A DNA stretch of 64,000 bases from Saccharomonospora sp. CUA-673 (GCF_001942305.1 NZ_MKKE01000085.1:113645-177644); one strand, 5' to 3'; shown: positions 42,860-52,654, counted from the first letter of the stretch. Translations and numbers: made by a program. Notes: a model not told the origin generated them from the letters alone.

Positions 42860-44029
42860 ATGACGGTGTCGACGCCGTTCACCGAATCCGACGAACGACT
42901 GGCGCTCCGCCGAGCCGTGGCCGACCTGGCCGCCGGCTACGGCCACGAGTACTACGTCGAACGTGCCCGCTCCGGCGGATCGACCACGGAACTGTGGACG
43001 GAGGCGGGCGACCTCGGCTACCTCGGCGTCGCGGTGCCGGAGGCCTACGGCGGCGGGGGCGGCGGGATCGGCGATCTGGCCGCGGTGTGCGAGGAGTTCT
43101 GCGCCGCGGGAACCCCGCTGCTGCTGATGGTCGTCTCGCCGGCCATCTGCGCGACGGTGATCGCCCGCTACGGCACCGACGAGCAGCGCGCACGGTGGCT
43201 GCCGGGGTTCGCCGACGGCAGCGTGCGCATGGCGTTCGGCATCACCGAACCGGACGCCGGGTCGAACTCGCACCGCATCACCACGACGGCCGCCCGGGAC
43301 GGCGCCGACTGGATCCTCAACGGGCAGAAGGTGTTCGTGTCCGGTGTGGACGACGCCGACGCGGTGCTGGTAGTCGGCCGCACCGAGGACGCCCGCACCG
43401 GCAAGCTCAAGCCGGTGCTGTTCGTCGTCCCGACCGACACCCCGGGGTTCGAGTACCGCGAGATCCCGATGGACCTCGTGTCGGCCGATCGGCAGTTCGG
43501 CCTGTTCCTCGACGACGTGCGACTGCCCGCCGAGGCGCTCGTGGGCTCGGAGGACGCGGCGCTGGCGCAGCTGTTCGCGGGGCTGAATCCCGAGCGGATC
43601 ATGGGGGCCGCCTTCTCGGTGGGCATCGCCCGCTACGCGCTCGACAAGGCCGCCGCCTACGCGAACCAGCGCAGCGTGTGGGGCGCGCCGATCGGCTCGC
43701 ACCAGGGCATCGCCCATCCGCTCGCCGAGGTGAAGATCGAGACCGAGCTGGCCAAGTTGATGTACCAGAAGGCCGCCGCCCTGTACGACGCCGGCGACGA
43801 CGGGGGAGCGGGCGAGGCGGCGAACATGGCCAAGTACGCCGCCGCCGAGGCCGCGACGAGGACCGTCGACCAGGCCGTGCAGACGCACGGCGGCAACGGC
43901 CTGGCGTCGGAGTACGGGCTCGGCAGCCTGCTCGGTGCCGTGCGGGTCGGCCGCATCGCGCCGGTGAGCCGGGAGATGATCCTGAACTTCGTCGCCCAGC
44001 ACAGCCTCGGGCTGCCGAAGTCGTACTGA
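42860..44029 (+). CDS. Acyl-CoA dehydrogenase 2
   Basis: 389 residues from ATG at 42860. It carries MAFGITEPDAGSNSHRITT, ILNGQKVFVSGVDDAD and AVQTHGGNGLASEYGL. The C-terminal region differs from ACAD 1 (RVGRIAPVSREMILNFVAQH), where the usual GGTTEI segment is replaced by APVSREM. It may prefer a different acyl chain or act with ACAD 1 as a heteromer, as in steroid catabolism. The frame is intact. Confidence 0.88.
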   Translation: MTVSTPFTESDERLALRRAVADLAAGYGHEYYVERARSGGSTTELWTEAGDLGYLGVAVPEAYGGGGGGIGDLAAVCEEFCAAGTPLLLMVVSPAICATVIARYGTDEQRARWLPGFADGSVRMAFGITEPDAGSNSHRITTTAARDGADWILNGQKVFVSGVDDADAVLVVGRTEDARTGKLKPVLFVVPTDTPGFEYREIPMDLVSADRQFGLFLDDVRLPAEALVGSEDAALAQLFAGLNPERIMGAAFSVGIARYALDKAAAYANQRSVWGAPIGSHQGIAHPLAEVKIETELAKLMYQKAAALYDAGDDGGAGEAANMAKYAAAEAATRTVDQAVQTHGGNGLASEYGLGSLLGAVRVGRIAPVSREMILNFVAQHSLGLPKSY

Positions 44030-44039
44030 CTCCCCGCCC

Positions 44040-44077
44040 GCTCCGGCGCCGGCACCCGATGGCGCCGGCGCCGGAGC
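44040..44077. terminator. Strong hairpin terminator between ACAD 2 and tetR
   Basis: GCTCCGGCGCCGGC (44040-44053) and GCCGGCGCCGGAGC (44064-44077) form a perfect 14-bp stem with a 10-base loop. It sits 11 bases after the ACAD 2 stop, between convergent genes. Confidence 0.7.
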
Positions 44078-44095
44078 CGGCCCTGGTGCTGGAGG

Positions 44096-44109
44096 TGAGC
44101 GGTTGCTTA
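44096..44109. promoter_or_regulatory. Weak third TRAGCG-type site
   Basis: TGAGCG-GT-TGCTTA resembles the sites at 44785 and 52655, but it lies between convergent gene ends, where no promoter is expected. May be chance. Confidence 0.25.
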
Positions 44110-44132
44110 GGATGGTCGGCGAGACGGTGTCG

Positions 44133-44774
44133 TCAACGCGGAGGTGAGTGGTGGGCTGCGCCGAGCATCTGCAGCGTCAGATCCCCGTACTCCTTCGCCA
44201 GTTCGTCGGGCGTCTGCCGGGCGCGATCGGTGTACCAGCGCGCCACGTCGACGCCCAGCGACAGCACCGCGCGGGCGGCCGTGTGCGGGTCGCCGACGGT
44301 GAACAGACCCTCGTCCCGGCCCCGTTCGACGAGAGTGCGGACCAGCTCCTCGATGTCCCGGCGCAGGCTCGCGACCACCGCGTACTCCTGCTCGGGCAAC
44401 GCCCCGAGCTCGTACTGCACCACCCGCGCGATCGTGTGCCGCCGCGCATGCCACGCGGTGAACTGCTCGACCAGTTCCCGCATCGCCTCCACGGGCCCGG
44501 CCGCGTCGTCCTGCGCACGCTGCACCAGCGACAGCGCCTGCTCGTGGCCGCTGCGGCTGATCGCGAACAGCAGGGCGGCCTTCGACGGGAAGTGCACGTA
44601 CAACGCGGCCGGGCTCATCCCGGCGGCCGCGGCGATGTCGCGCGTGGTCGTGGCGTGGTATCCGCGCCGGGCGAAGGACTCGACACCCGCCAGCATCAGC
44701 CGGCGCGCGGCGTCGGGCTGGACCTCGGGCCACAGATCGGCCGGTTGCGGACCGGCGGGCAGGCTCCCAGACAT
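44133..44774 (-). CDS. TetR-family regulator of the acyl-CoA island
   Basis: 213 residues. HTH at about 25-70 (LMLAGVESFARRGYHATTTR, DIAAAAGMSPAALYVHFPSK) and a helical ligand domain. Its start is 47 bases from the divergent SDR gene. A TACACT -10 (44786-44781) lies 6 bases before the ATG and is overlapped by the TAAGCG operator, indicating autoregulation. An acyl-CoA ligand is plausible by analogy with KstR2/FadR-type TetR proteins. Confidence 0.85.
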   Translation of the reverse strand: MSGSLPAGPQPADLWPEVQPDAARRLMLAGVESFARRGYHATTTRDIAAAAGMSPAALYVHFPSKAALLFAISRSGHEQALSLVQRAQDDAAGPVEAMRELVEQFTAWHARRHTIARVVQYELGALPEQEYAVVASLRRDIEELVRTLVERGRDEGLFTVGDPHTAARAVLSLGVDVARWYTDRARQTPDELAKEYGDLTLQMLGAAHHSPPR

Positions 44775-44784
44775 GTGAGAAGTG

Positions 44785-44798
44785 TAAGCGAGCGCTCA
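44785..44798. promoter_or_regulatory. TetR operator candidate TAAGCG-AG-CGCTCA
   Basis: Imperfect palindrome in the 47-base tetR/SDR intergenic region, overlapping the tetR -10. The same arms occur at 52655-52668 ahead of the six-gene minus operon, so one regulator probably controls both units. Confidence 0.6.
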
Positions 44799-44821
44799 GC
44801 GCGGATTGGAGTATCGACCAC

Positions 44822-45591
44822 ATGACGACCACCGCAGGCCCCGGAGACCTCACCGGCAAGGTCGCCGTCGTGACCGGCGCGAGCAGGGGCATCGGCTTCG
44901 GCATCGCGCAGGACCTGATCAGCCGGGGAGCCAAGGTCTGCATCACCGCGCGCAAACCCGATCCGCTGGCCGAGGCGGTGACCGAGCTCGGCGGGTCCGA
45001 CGTCGCCCTCGGCGTGGCGGGCCGCGCCGACGACGCCGAGCACCGCCAGGACGCCGTCGCCAGGACGATGGACGCCTTCGGCCGGATCGACTACCTGGTC
45101 AACAACACCGGGATCAACCCGCACTTCGGGTCGCTGCTGGACTGCGACGACGCAGCCGCGGCCAAGATCTTCCAGGTCAACGTGCTCGCACCCCTCGCGT
45201 GGACGCGCGCCGTGCGCGACGCGTGGATGGGCGAGCACGGCGGCGCGATCGTCAACGTCGCCTCGATCGCCGGCGTCCGGACCTCGCCCGGCATCGGCAT
45301 GTACGGCATCAGCAAGGCCGCCGTCATCCGCGCGACCACCGAGCTCGCCCAGGAACTCGGTCCGAAGATCCGCGTGAACTGCGTGCGCCCGCCATCGTGA
45401 AGACCTCGTTCGCCACCCAGCTCTACGAGGGCAGGGAGCAGGAGATCGCCTCGACGTACCCGCTGGGCCGCCTCGGCGTGCCCGAGGACATCGCCGGCGC
45501 CGTCACCTTCCTGCTCTCGGAGAACGCGGGCTGGATGACCGGTCAGACCCTGATCCTCGACGGTGGCGTGACCCTGGGCGGTGGACTGTGA
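44822..45591 (+). CDS. SDR-family oxidoreductase 1, one frame break
   Basis: About 256 residues when repaired. NAD(P) motif VVTGASRGIGFGIA, NNTGIN strand, active-site YGISKAA with Ser in ASIAG. After VNCV the frame breaks near 45392; one base restores APAIVKTSFATQLYEG and the end QTLILDGGVTLGGGL. Fits a 3-hydroxyacyl-CoA or alcohol dehydrogenase role. Stop overlaps SDR 2 start (GTGA). Confidence 0.86.
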
Positions 45592-46405
45592 CGAGCGAGC
45601 CGGCGGTCGCGCTGTCGGGCGCGGCGTCGTCGTCACCGGCGCCGGCCGGGGCATCGGGGCCGCCATGGCACGTGCCTTCGCCGCCGAGGGCGCGAGGCTC
45701 GTGCTGGCCGACGTCGACGGCGCGGCCGTCACGTCGGTCGCGCGGGAACTCGGTGCCGTGGCCGTCCCGGGCGACGCGGCGAGCGAGGACGGTGTGCGCA
45801 CCCTCGTGTCCCGCGCCCGCGAGGAACTCGGCGAGGTCGACGTCTACTGCGCCAACGCCGGCGTCGCCGAACACGGCGGACCCGAGGCACCGGAGGACGC
45901 GTGGACGCGGTCGTGGGAGGTCAACGTCATGGCCCACGTCCGCGCGGCGCGCGAACTGCTCCCGGGATGGCTCGAGCGGGGCCGCGGGCACCTGCTCGTG
46001 ACCGCGTCCGCCGCGGGCCTGCTGACCAACCTGGGCTCGGCGCCGTACTCCGTCACCAAGCACGGTGCGGTGGCCTTCGCCGAATGGGTGCGTGCGACGT
46101 ACCGCCATCGCGGCGTGAGCGCGCAGGCGCTGTGCCCGCAGGGCGTGCGGACGGCGCTGCTCGACGACGCCGGTCCCGCGGGGCAGGCACTGCTCGGGGC
46201 CGGCGCGATCGAACCCGAGGACGTCGCGGCGACGGTCCTGGAGGCGCTGACCGACGGGCGGTTCCTGATCCTGCCGCACCCCGAGGTGGCCGAGTATTAC
46301 CGCCGCCGCGCCACCGAGACCGACCGGTGGCTGGGCGGGATGAACAAACTGCAGCGGGGCCTCGAGGAAGCCGTGGGCGCAACGGGTGGCAGCCTGGGGC
46401 CATGA
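45588..46405 (+). CDS. SDR-family oxidoreductase 2, one frame break
   Basis: About 272 residues when repaired. GTG at 45588 gives MTSEPAVALSG, then one missing base at about 45621 leads into RGVVVTGAGRGIGAAMARAF. YSVTKHG is the catalytic YxxxK. C-terminal PHPEVAEYYRRRATETDRWL is longer than in SDR 1. Its stop overlaps the cutA ATG. Co-transcribed with SDR 1. Confidence 0.85.
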
Positions 46406-46722
46406 CCCACGAACACGTCGTCGTCGTGACGACCACCGATTCGGAGGACGCCGCGCAGAGCCTCGCCGCCGCTGCCGTGGAGGCGAGGCTCGGCGCGTGC
46501 GCCCAGATCGTCGGACCGATCACGAGCGTCTACCGCTGGCAGGGTGCCGTCGAGACCGACCGCGAATGGCGCGTCGAGGTCAAGACCGCGGGCGACCGCG
46601 CCGACGAGCTCGTCGCGCTGTTGACCGAGCGGCACGGCTACGACGTGCCCGAGGTCGTCGTCAGCCCGCTCGTGGGCGGGCACGCCGACTATCTGGAGTG
46701 GCTCGTCGGCGAGACCCGCTGA
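46402..46722 (+). CDS. cutA: Divalent-ion tolerance protein CutA
   Basis: 106 residues forming the trimeric ferredoxin-like CutA1 fold. Signature segments: VVVTTTDSEDAAQSLA, RLGACAQIVGPITSVYRWQG and YDVPEVVVSPLVGGHADYLEW. ATG at 46402 overlaps the SDR 2 stop. The biochemical role of CutA1 remains debated, and its presence in an acyl-CoA operon is unexplained. Confidence 0.9.
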   Translation: MTHEHVVVVTTTDSEDAAQSLAAAAVEARLGACAQIVGPITSVYRWQGAVETDREWRVEVKTAGDRADELVALLTERHGYDVPEVVVSPLVGGHADYLEWLVGETR

Positions 46723-46774
46723 TGGTGCACGGTGGGACGCCCCGGTTCGCCGGGACGTCCCACCGAGGTTCTTC

Positions 46775-47900
46775 TCATGCGGGCAGGTCCACGAGGTCGC
46801 CGAGCACCGCGCGGTGCCGGCCCGGAGTTCCGAACGCGACCTGACTCGCCTTGGCTCGCTTGAGGTACAGGTGCGCCGGGTGCTCCCACGTCATGCCGAT
46901 GCCGCCGTGCAGCTGGACGGCCTCCTCGGCGGCGTGCACCGCCGTCTCGGCGCAGTAGGACTGCGCGAGCGCCACCGCCACGGGCGCGTCGTCGTCGCCG
47001 CGCGCGAGCGTGTCCGCCGCGTACCGGGCCGCGGCCCGCGCCCCGACCAGCTCCAGCCACAGATCGGCCAGCCGGTGCTTGAGCGCCTGGAACGAGCCGA
47101 CCGGCCGGCCGAACTGGTACCGCACCTTCAGGTACGCCACCGTCTCGTCGAGACACCACTGGGCCAGTCCGAGTTGCTCGGAGGCCAACAGGCCCGCACC
47201 CGTCCGCAGCGCGTGGCGCAGGGCCTGTTCGGCCCGGTCGCCGGTGGCCAGCGGCACGGCCGGCGCGTCGCGGAACGTCACGTCCGCGATCGGCCGGGTC
47301 AGGTCGAACGAGACCGGAGTGCTCACCTCGGCCGCGCTCGCCTCCACGGCATACAGCCCCGGCCCGTCCGGCCCGTGGCCGGCACCACGAGGACGTCGGC
47401 GACCGCGGCGTCGGCGACCGACCGCACCGTGCCCGCCACCGTGCTGCCCGCCGCGCCGGCGGACACGGTGACATCGGTGGGCAGCGGCGCGTCCGGCGGC
47501 GTGGACAGCGGGACGGCCAGCGCGCCCGTGCGCTCGCCCGAGGCCAGACCGCGCAGCAGCGTCGCCACGTCGGTGCTCGCGGTGTCGCACCGCGCCACCG
47601 CCGAGGTCGCCAGCACCGCACTGCCCAGGAAGGGAACCGGCGCAACCGCGCGGCCGAGCTCCTCCAGCACCAGGCGACCTCACGTTCCGACGCGCCCTGC
47701 CCGCCGAACTCCTCCGGCACCGCGAGACCGGCGAGGCCGAGCTCGCGGGCGAGGGTCTGCCACAACGTCAGGTCGTACGGCTGGTCGCTCTCGACGCGGG
47801 CCAGGAGCGCCTCGGGTGAGCACCGGTCGCCGAGCAATCCGCGGACGCTGTCGCGCAGATCGGTCTCGACGTCGGAGTACAGCAGATCCGCGGTGGTCAT
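46775..47900 (-). CDS. Acyl-CoA dehydrogenase 3, two frame breaks
   Basis: About 375 residues when repaired. ATG at 47900 overlaps the ACAD 4 stop. N-terminal MTTADLLYSDVETDLRDSVR and LAVPEEFGGQGASEREVA are in frame one. The middle (LEELGRAVAPVPFLGSAVLA) is in a second frame, and the rest (AVEASAAEVSTPVSFDL ... EAVQLHGGIGMTWEHPAHLY) in a third. Breaks near 47672 and 47365. The divergent middle domain is typical of the second subunit of heteromeric ACADs. Confidence 0.83.
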
Positions 47901-49101
47901 CGGGGCAGGTCCTTCCAGGCGACGTCCTTGTCGGTGCGGGGTTCGGAGGGCAGGCCGAGCACGCGCTCGGAGATGATGTTGCGCAGCACCTCCGACGTGC
48001 CGCCCTCGATGGAATTGCCCTTGCTGCGCAGATACCGGTAGCCGGCCTCGCGGCCGGTGAAGTCCACCAGCTCGGGCCTGCGCATGCTCCAGTCGTCGTA
48101 GCGCAGGGCGTCGTCGCCGAGCAGCTCCAGCTCCAGGCCGGCCAGTGCCTGCGCGTTGCGGGCGAACGCGAGCTTCATGCCCGAGCCCTCCGGCCCGGGC
48201 TGGCCGACGGCCAGCTGCTGGCGCAGCCGGCTGCCGGCGAGACGGAACGCCTCGGCCTCGACCCACAGCCGCACGAGCCGGTCCCGCAGCTCCGGGGTGC
48301 GCAGCTCGGGGCGCTCGCGCCACACCCGGGCGACGACACCCGCCATGCCGCCCTCGCGCGGCTGGGCGTTGCCGCCGATCGCGACGCGCTCGTTCATCAA
48401 CGTCGTCTGCGCGACCTGCCAGCCCGCGCCGACCTCGCCGAGCCGGTGCGCGTCCGGGATGCGCACGTCGCTGAGGAAGACCTCGTTGAACTCGGCCTCA
48501 CCGGTGATCTGCCGCAGCGGGCGCACCTCGACGCCGGGGCTGGACATGTCGAGCACGAAATACGTCATGCCCTTGTGCTTCGGCACCTCCGGATCCGTGC
48601 GGGTCACCAGGATCGCCCACTGCGCGGTGTGTGCGCTGGAGGTCCACACCTTCTGCCCGTTGACGACCCAGCTGTCGCCGTCGCGCACGGCCCGGGTGGC
48701 CAGTGCCGCGAGGTCGGATCCGCGCCCGGCTCGGAGAAGAGCTGACACCACACCTCCTCGCCGGTCCACAACGGACGCAGCAGCTGCTTCTTCAGCTCGT
48801 CGCTGCCGAAGCCGAGGATGGTCGGCGCCGCCATGCCGAGGCCGATGCCGATCCGGCGCGGGTTGTTGTCCGGTGCGCCGGCGGCGGCGAACTCGGCGTC
48901 CACGACGGACTGCAGTGGGCGCGGGGCGTCCAGGCCGCCCAGGCCGACGGGGAAGTGCACCCACGCCAGCCCGGCGTCGAACCGTGCCCGCAGGAACTCG
49001 AGGCGGTCGGTCCGCGCGGGGTCGTTGTCGGTGAGGAACGCGGCCACGCGGCCGCGCAGGGTCCCGGCGTCGAGCGCCGGGGAACTGTCGGTAGCGGTCA
49101 T
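47897..49101 (-). CDS. Acyl-CoA dehydrogenase 4, one frame break
   Basis: About 401 residues when repaired. ATG at 49101; the break is near 48720, within QLFSEPGA-GSDLAAL. Motifs WVVNGQKVWTSSAHTAQWAI, KGMTYFVLDMSSPGV, and the C-terminal SKGNSIEGGTSEVLRNIISE with the EGGT loop mark it as a catalytic FAD subunit. Probably pairs with ACAD 3, since their genes overlap by ATGA. Confidence 0.87.
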
Positions 49102-50309
49102 CACAGGTACCTCTTCAGCTCTCGGCGGGCCAGGGAACGTTTGTGCACCTCGTCGGGACCGTCGGCCAGCCGCAGGGTGCGCGCCGAGGCCCACAGCCCG
49201 GCCAACGGGAAGTCCTGGCTCACCCCGCCGGCGCCGTGCAGCTGGATCGCCTTGTCCAGAATGGACTCGACGGCGGCCGGGGTGGCGATCTTGATGGACT
49301 GGATCTCGGTGTGGGCGCCCTTGTTGCCCGCGGTGTCCATGAGCCAGGCGGTCTTCAGCACGAGCAGGCGCAGCGACTCGATCGTCACGCGGGCCTCGGC
49401 GATCCACTCCTGCACGACGCCCTGTTTGGCGAGCGGCGTGCCGAACGTCTCGCGGCTCACCGCGCGCTTGCACATCAGCTCGACGGCACGTTCGGCCATG
49501 CCCAGCAGACGCATGCAGTGGTGGATGCGCCCCGGGCCGAGGCGTGCCTGGGCGATGGCGAACCCACCGCCCTCCTCGCCGATCAGGTTCTCGGCGGGAA
49601 CGCGCACGTTCTCGAAGACCACCTCGGCGTGGCCGCCCCCGGAGCTGTCGTCGTAGCCGAACACCTGCATGCCGCGCTTGACATGCAGCCCGGGCGTGTC
49701 CCGCGGCACCAGGATCATGCTCTGTTGGCGGTGCGGTTCGGCCTCGGGGTCGGTCTTGCCCATCACGATGAAGATTCGGCAGTTCGGGTTCATCGCCCCG
49801 GAGATGAACCACTTCCGTCCATTCAGGACATACGTGTCACCGTCGCGTTCGATGCTGGTGCCGATGTTGCGGGCGTCCGAGGAGGCCACATCGGGCTCGG
49901 TCATCGCGAACGCCGACCGGATCCGACCGTCCAACAACGGTTCGAGCCACTCGCGCTGCTGCTCGGACGAACCGAACATGTGCAGCACCTCCATGTTGCC
50001 CGTGTCCGGGGCGGCGCAGTTCAGCGCGGTCGGCGCGAGCTCCGGACTGCGGCCGGTGATCTCCGCGAGCGGCGCGTACTGCAGGTTCGTCAACCCCGCG
50101 CCGTCGGAGCCGGGCAGGAAGAAGTTCCACAGCCCGCGCTTGCGGGCCTCGGCCTTGAGGTCCTCGACGATCGGCGGGATCGACCACGGGTCGGTGCGCG
50201 CGGCCAGCTGCTCGTGGAACACGGGCTCGGCGGGGTAGATGTGGGAGTCCATGAACTCCGTCAACCGCCCGGTGAGCTCCTCGGTGGTGCTGTCGACGGC
50301 GAAATCCAT
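49101..50309 (-). CDS. Acyl-CoA dehydrogenase 5, ACAD10/11-like
   Basis: 402 residues from ATG at 50309, intact. MTEPDVASSDARNIGTSIER, LNGRKWFISGAMNPNCRIFI, GPGRIHHCMRLLGMAERA and ADGPDEVHKRSLARRELKRY closely follow the dehydrogenase half of human ACAD10/11. It overlaps the upstream APH-kinase gene by one base (TGATG). In ACAD10/11 and bacterial LvaC this type removes phosphate from 4-phosphoacyl-CoA to give enoyl-CoA. Confidence 0.9.
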   Translation of the reverse strand: MDFAVDSTTEELTGRLTEFMDSHIYPAEPVFHEQLAARTDPWSIPPIVEDLKAEARKRGLWNFFLPGSDGAGLTNLQYAPLAEITGRSPELAPTALNCAAPDTGNMEVLHMFGSSEQQREWLEPLLDGRIRSAFAMTEPDVASSDARNIGTSIERDGDTYVLNGRKWFISGAMNPNCRIFIVMGKTDPEAEPHRQQSMILVPRDTPGLHVKRGMQVFGYDDSSGGGHAEVVFENVRVPAENLIGEEGGGFAIAQARLGPGRIHHCMRLLGMAERAVELMCKRAVSRETFGTPLAKQGVVQEWIAEARVTIESLRLLVLKTAWLMDTAGNKGAHTEIQSIKIATPAAVESILDKAIQLHGAGGVSQDFPLAGLWASARTLRLADGPDEVHKRSLARRELKRYL

Positions 50310-51331
50310 CACTTCTCCTTCACGGCGGCGTTGCCGAGTTCGACGAGCGGGCCCACGCCCGCACCGATGCGATCGAAGCCCTCGCCGACCGTCTGACCGC
50401 TGCGGAAGCGGTAGTAGATGCCCTCGAGGATCACGGCGAGTTTGAACAGGGCGAAGCCCAGGTACCAGCCCAGCTCCGAGACGTCGCGTCCGGAGGCGCC
50501 GGCGTAGGTCTCGACGAGCTCGTCCGGCGACGGATGCCCCGGCGCACGCCCGACGTCGCTCACGGCGTCGAGGTCGAGCTCGTGCAATCGGGAGTACGCC
50601 AGCAGCAGGCCGACGTCGGTGAGGGGATCGCCGAGCGTCGACATCTCCCAGTCGAGCACCGCGTTGATCCGGTCGTCCTCGCCGACCAGCACGTTGTCGA
50701 GCCGGTAGTCGCCGTGCACGACCGCCGGCGCCGCCGACGTCGGTACCCGGGCGGCGAGCCGCTCGAACAGCTCGTCGATGCCGGGTACGTCGCGGCTGCG
50801 GGACGCGGCGAGCTGCTTCGACCACCGCCGCAGCTGCCGTTCGAGGAAGCCGTCCGGCTTGCCGAAATCGCCGAGCCCCACGGCCTCCGGGTCCACGGCG
50901 TGCAGCTCGACGAGCGTCTCGACCAACCGGTCGGCGATGGCCCTCGTGCGTTCGGGTCCTCGCGGGCGCAGCTGCTCGGCCGTGCGCAACGGCGAGCCCT
51001 CGACGAAATCCATGAGGTAGAACTGCGCGCCCAGCACCTCGGGGTCGGTGCACAGCAGGTGGGCGCGGGGGACCGGCACGGGCGTGCCGTGCAACCCGCT
51101 GATCACCCGGTGCTCCCGGCCCATGTCGTGCGCCGTCGGCAGCACGTGCCCGAGCGGCGGCCGCCGCAACACCCAGCGATGGGTCCCGTCGTCGAGCACG
51201 TAGGTGAGGTTCGACCGGCCACCCTCCACGAGGCGGGCCGCGAGAGGACCGGTGACGGTCCCCGGCAGCTGTCGGTCGAGGTACGCGCGCAGGCGCGTCA
51301 GGTCCACCCCGGGCGGATCCTCATTGCTCAT
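50309..51331 (-). CDS. APH-fold kinase, LvaA / ACAD10-11 kinase-domain type
   Basis: 340 residues from ATG at 51331, preceded by GGAGG. Kinase motifs: RLVEGGRSNLTYVLDD, WVLRRPP, catalytic loop VVHGDYRLDNVLVG and metal-binding VLDWEMSTLGDP. These fit the aminoglycoside-phosphotransferase fold seen in FadE36 and in ACAD10/11. The expected reaction is phosphorylation of the 4-hydroxyl of an acyl-CoA. Coupling to ACAD 5 supports this; no antibiotic role is suggested. Confidence 0.86.
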   Translation of the reverse strand: MSNEDPPGVDLTRLRAYLDRQLPGTVTGPLAARLVEGGRSNLTYVLDDGTHRWVLRRPPLGHVLPTAHDMGREHRVISGLHGTPVPVPRAHLLCTDPEVLGAQFYLMDFVEGSPLRTAEQLRPRGPERTRAIADRLVETLVELHAVDPEAVGLGDFGKPDGFLERQLRRWSKQLAASRSRDVPGIDELFERLAARVPTSAAPAVVHGDYRLDNVLVGEDDRINAVLDWEMSTLGDPLTDVGLLLAYSRLHELDLDAVSDVGRAPGHPSPDELVETYAGASGRDVSELGWYLGFALFKLAVILEGIYYRFRSGQTVGEGFDRIGAGVGPLVELGNAAVKEK

Positions 51332-51390
51332 CCGACCTCCTTGTCCTTGAGCGGAACGCGACGTGGTTCCGGTGGGCTGCGCCGCGCGGG

Positions 51391-51861
51391 TTACGGCACC
51401 AGGATGCTGACGGTCTCGGCCACGCACGCGGGCTTGTCCTCGCCGTCGATCTCGACGGTCCAGCGCACGATCGCCTGCATGCCCTGGGAGACGGGCGTGA
51501 CCTCGGTCAGCTCGGCGCTGCCACGCACCCGCGAGCCGACCGTCACCGGCTGCGGGAACCGCACCTTGTTGAGCCCGTAGTTGATGCCCATGCGCAGTCC
51601 GTCCACGCGGTAGATGTCCTTACCGAGACGGGGGATCAGCGAGAGCGTCAGGAACCCGTGGGCGATCGGGGCGCCGAAGGGACCCGCGGCGGCACGTTCG
51701 GGATCGATGTGGATCCACTGGTGATCGAGGGTCGCGTCGGCGAAAAGGTCGACCTGGTCCTGCGTGATCGTGTGCCACTGGCTCCGGCCGAGATGCTGGC
51801 CGGCGACGGCGACGAAACTGTCGAGGTCGGCGAACACGCGCTCCGGTTCCGTGGTGGTCAT
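51391..51861 (-). CDS. MaoC-like (R)-specific enoyl-CoA hydratase
   Basis: 156 residues. Single hotdog domain with the hydratase motif DATLDHQWIHIDPERAAAGP, which supplies the Asp/His dyad, and FGAPIAHGFLTLSLIP. It hydrates 2-enoyl-CoA to 3-hydroxyacyl-CoA, the step after the ACADs. ATG at 51861 overlaps the SDR 3 stop. Confidence 0.89.
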   Translation of the reverse strand: MTTTEPERVFADLDSFVAVAGQHLGRSQWHTITQDQVDLFADATLDHQWIHIDPERAAAGPFGAPIAHGFLTLSLIPRLGKDIYRVDGLRMGINYGLNKVRFPQPVTVGSRVRGSAELTEVTPVSQGMQAIVRWTVEIDGEDKPACVAETVSILVP

Positions 51862-52637
51862 GCCCTCGGCCCTCCCGCGACGTAGATGACCTGCCCGGAC
51901 ACGAACCCGGCGCCCTCGCTGACCAGGAACGAGGCCGTGTGCGCGATGTCCTCTGGCCGGCCGACGCGGCGCACCGGGATCTCCTGCGCGGCGGCGGTCT
52001 TGAAGTCCTCGAACTCGACACCGACCCGTTCGGCGGTCGCGGCCGTCATGTCCGTGGCGATGAAGCCGGGGGCGATCGCGTTGACCGTCACCCCGAACTT
52101 GCCGAGCTCGATGGCCAGGGTCTTGGTGAAGCCCTGCAGCCCGGCCTTGGCGGCCGAGTAGTTCGCCTGTCCGCGGTTGCCGAGCGCCGAGGTGCTGGAG
52201 AGGTTGACGATGCGGCCCCAGCCCTGCTCGGTCATGTGCTTCTGCGCGGCCCGCGACATCAGGAACGCGCCCCGGAGGTGGACGTTCATCACCGCGTCCC
52301 AGTCGGATTCCGACATCTTGAACAGCAGGTTGTCGCGCAGGATGCCCGCGTTGTTCACCAGCGCCGTGGGCGGTCCGAGCTCGTCGGCGACCGTGCCGAC
52401 GGCGCGGTCCACCTCGTCGGCGTCGCTGATGTCGGCCGAGAGTCCGATGGCCTTGCCGCCCGCGGCGGTGATCGCCTCGGCGCCGGCCTTCGCACCGGCC
52501 TCGTCGAGATCGATCAGGCCGACGGCGAAGCCGTCGTCGGCGAGCCGAGCTGCAACGGCGGCCCCGATCCCACGGCCCGCGCCGGTCACGATGGCGACAC
52601 GGGACACCGAGTTCTGTCCAGGATTGTCCACCGACAC
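51858..52637 (-). CDS. SDR-family oxidoreductase 3 (FabG-like)
   Basis: 259 residues, intact, from GTG at 52637 with GAGGAGG just upstream. VAIVTGAGRGIGAAVAARLA, NNAGILRDN, catalytic Ser in NLSSTSALG and YSAAKAG. Likely oxidises 3-hydroxyacyl-CoA after the MaoC hydratase. First gene of the six-gene operon ending at ACAD 3; the TAAGCG operator lies 18 bases upstream. Confidence 0.9.
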   Translation of the reverse strand: MSVDNPGQNSVSRVAIVTGAGRGIGAAVAARLADDGFAVGLIDLDEAGAKAGAEAITAAGGKAIGLSADISDADEVDRAVGTVADELGPPTALVNNAGILRDNLLFKMSESDWDAVMNVHLRGAFLMSRAAQKHMTEQGWGRIVNLSSTSALGNRGQANYSAAKAGLQGFTKTLAIELGKFGVTVNAIAPGFIATDMTAATAERVGVEFEDFKTAAAQEIPVRRVGRPEDIAHTASFLVSEGAGFVSGQVIYVAGGPRA

Positions 52638-52654
52638 TGTTCCTCCTCATCGAG

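Noticed and set aside
50309..51331. APH-fold gene considered as an aminoglycoside resistance determinant
   Set aside because: Its motifs and its overlap with an ACAD10/11-like gene fit an acyl-CoA-linked kinase better than an antibiotic kinase.
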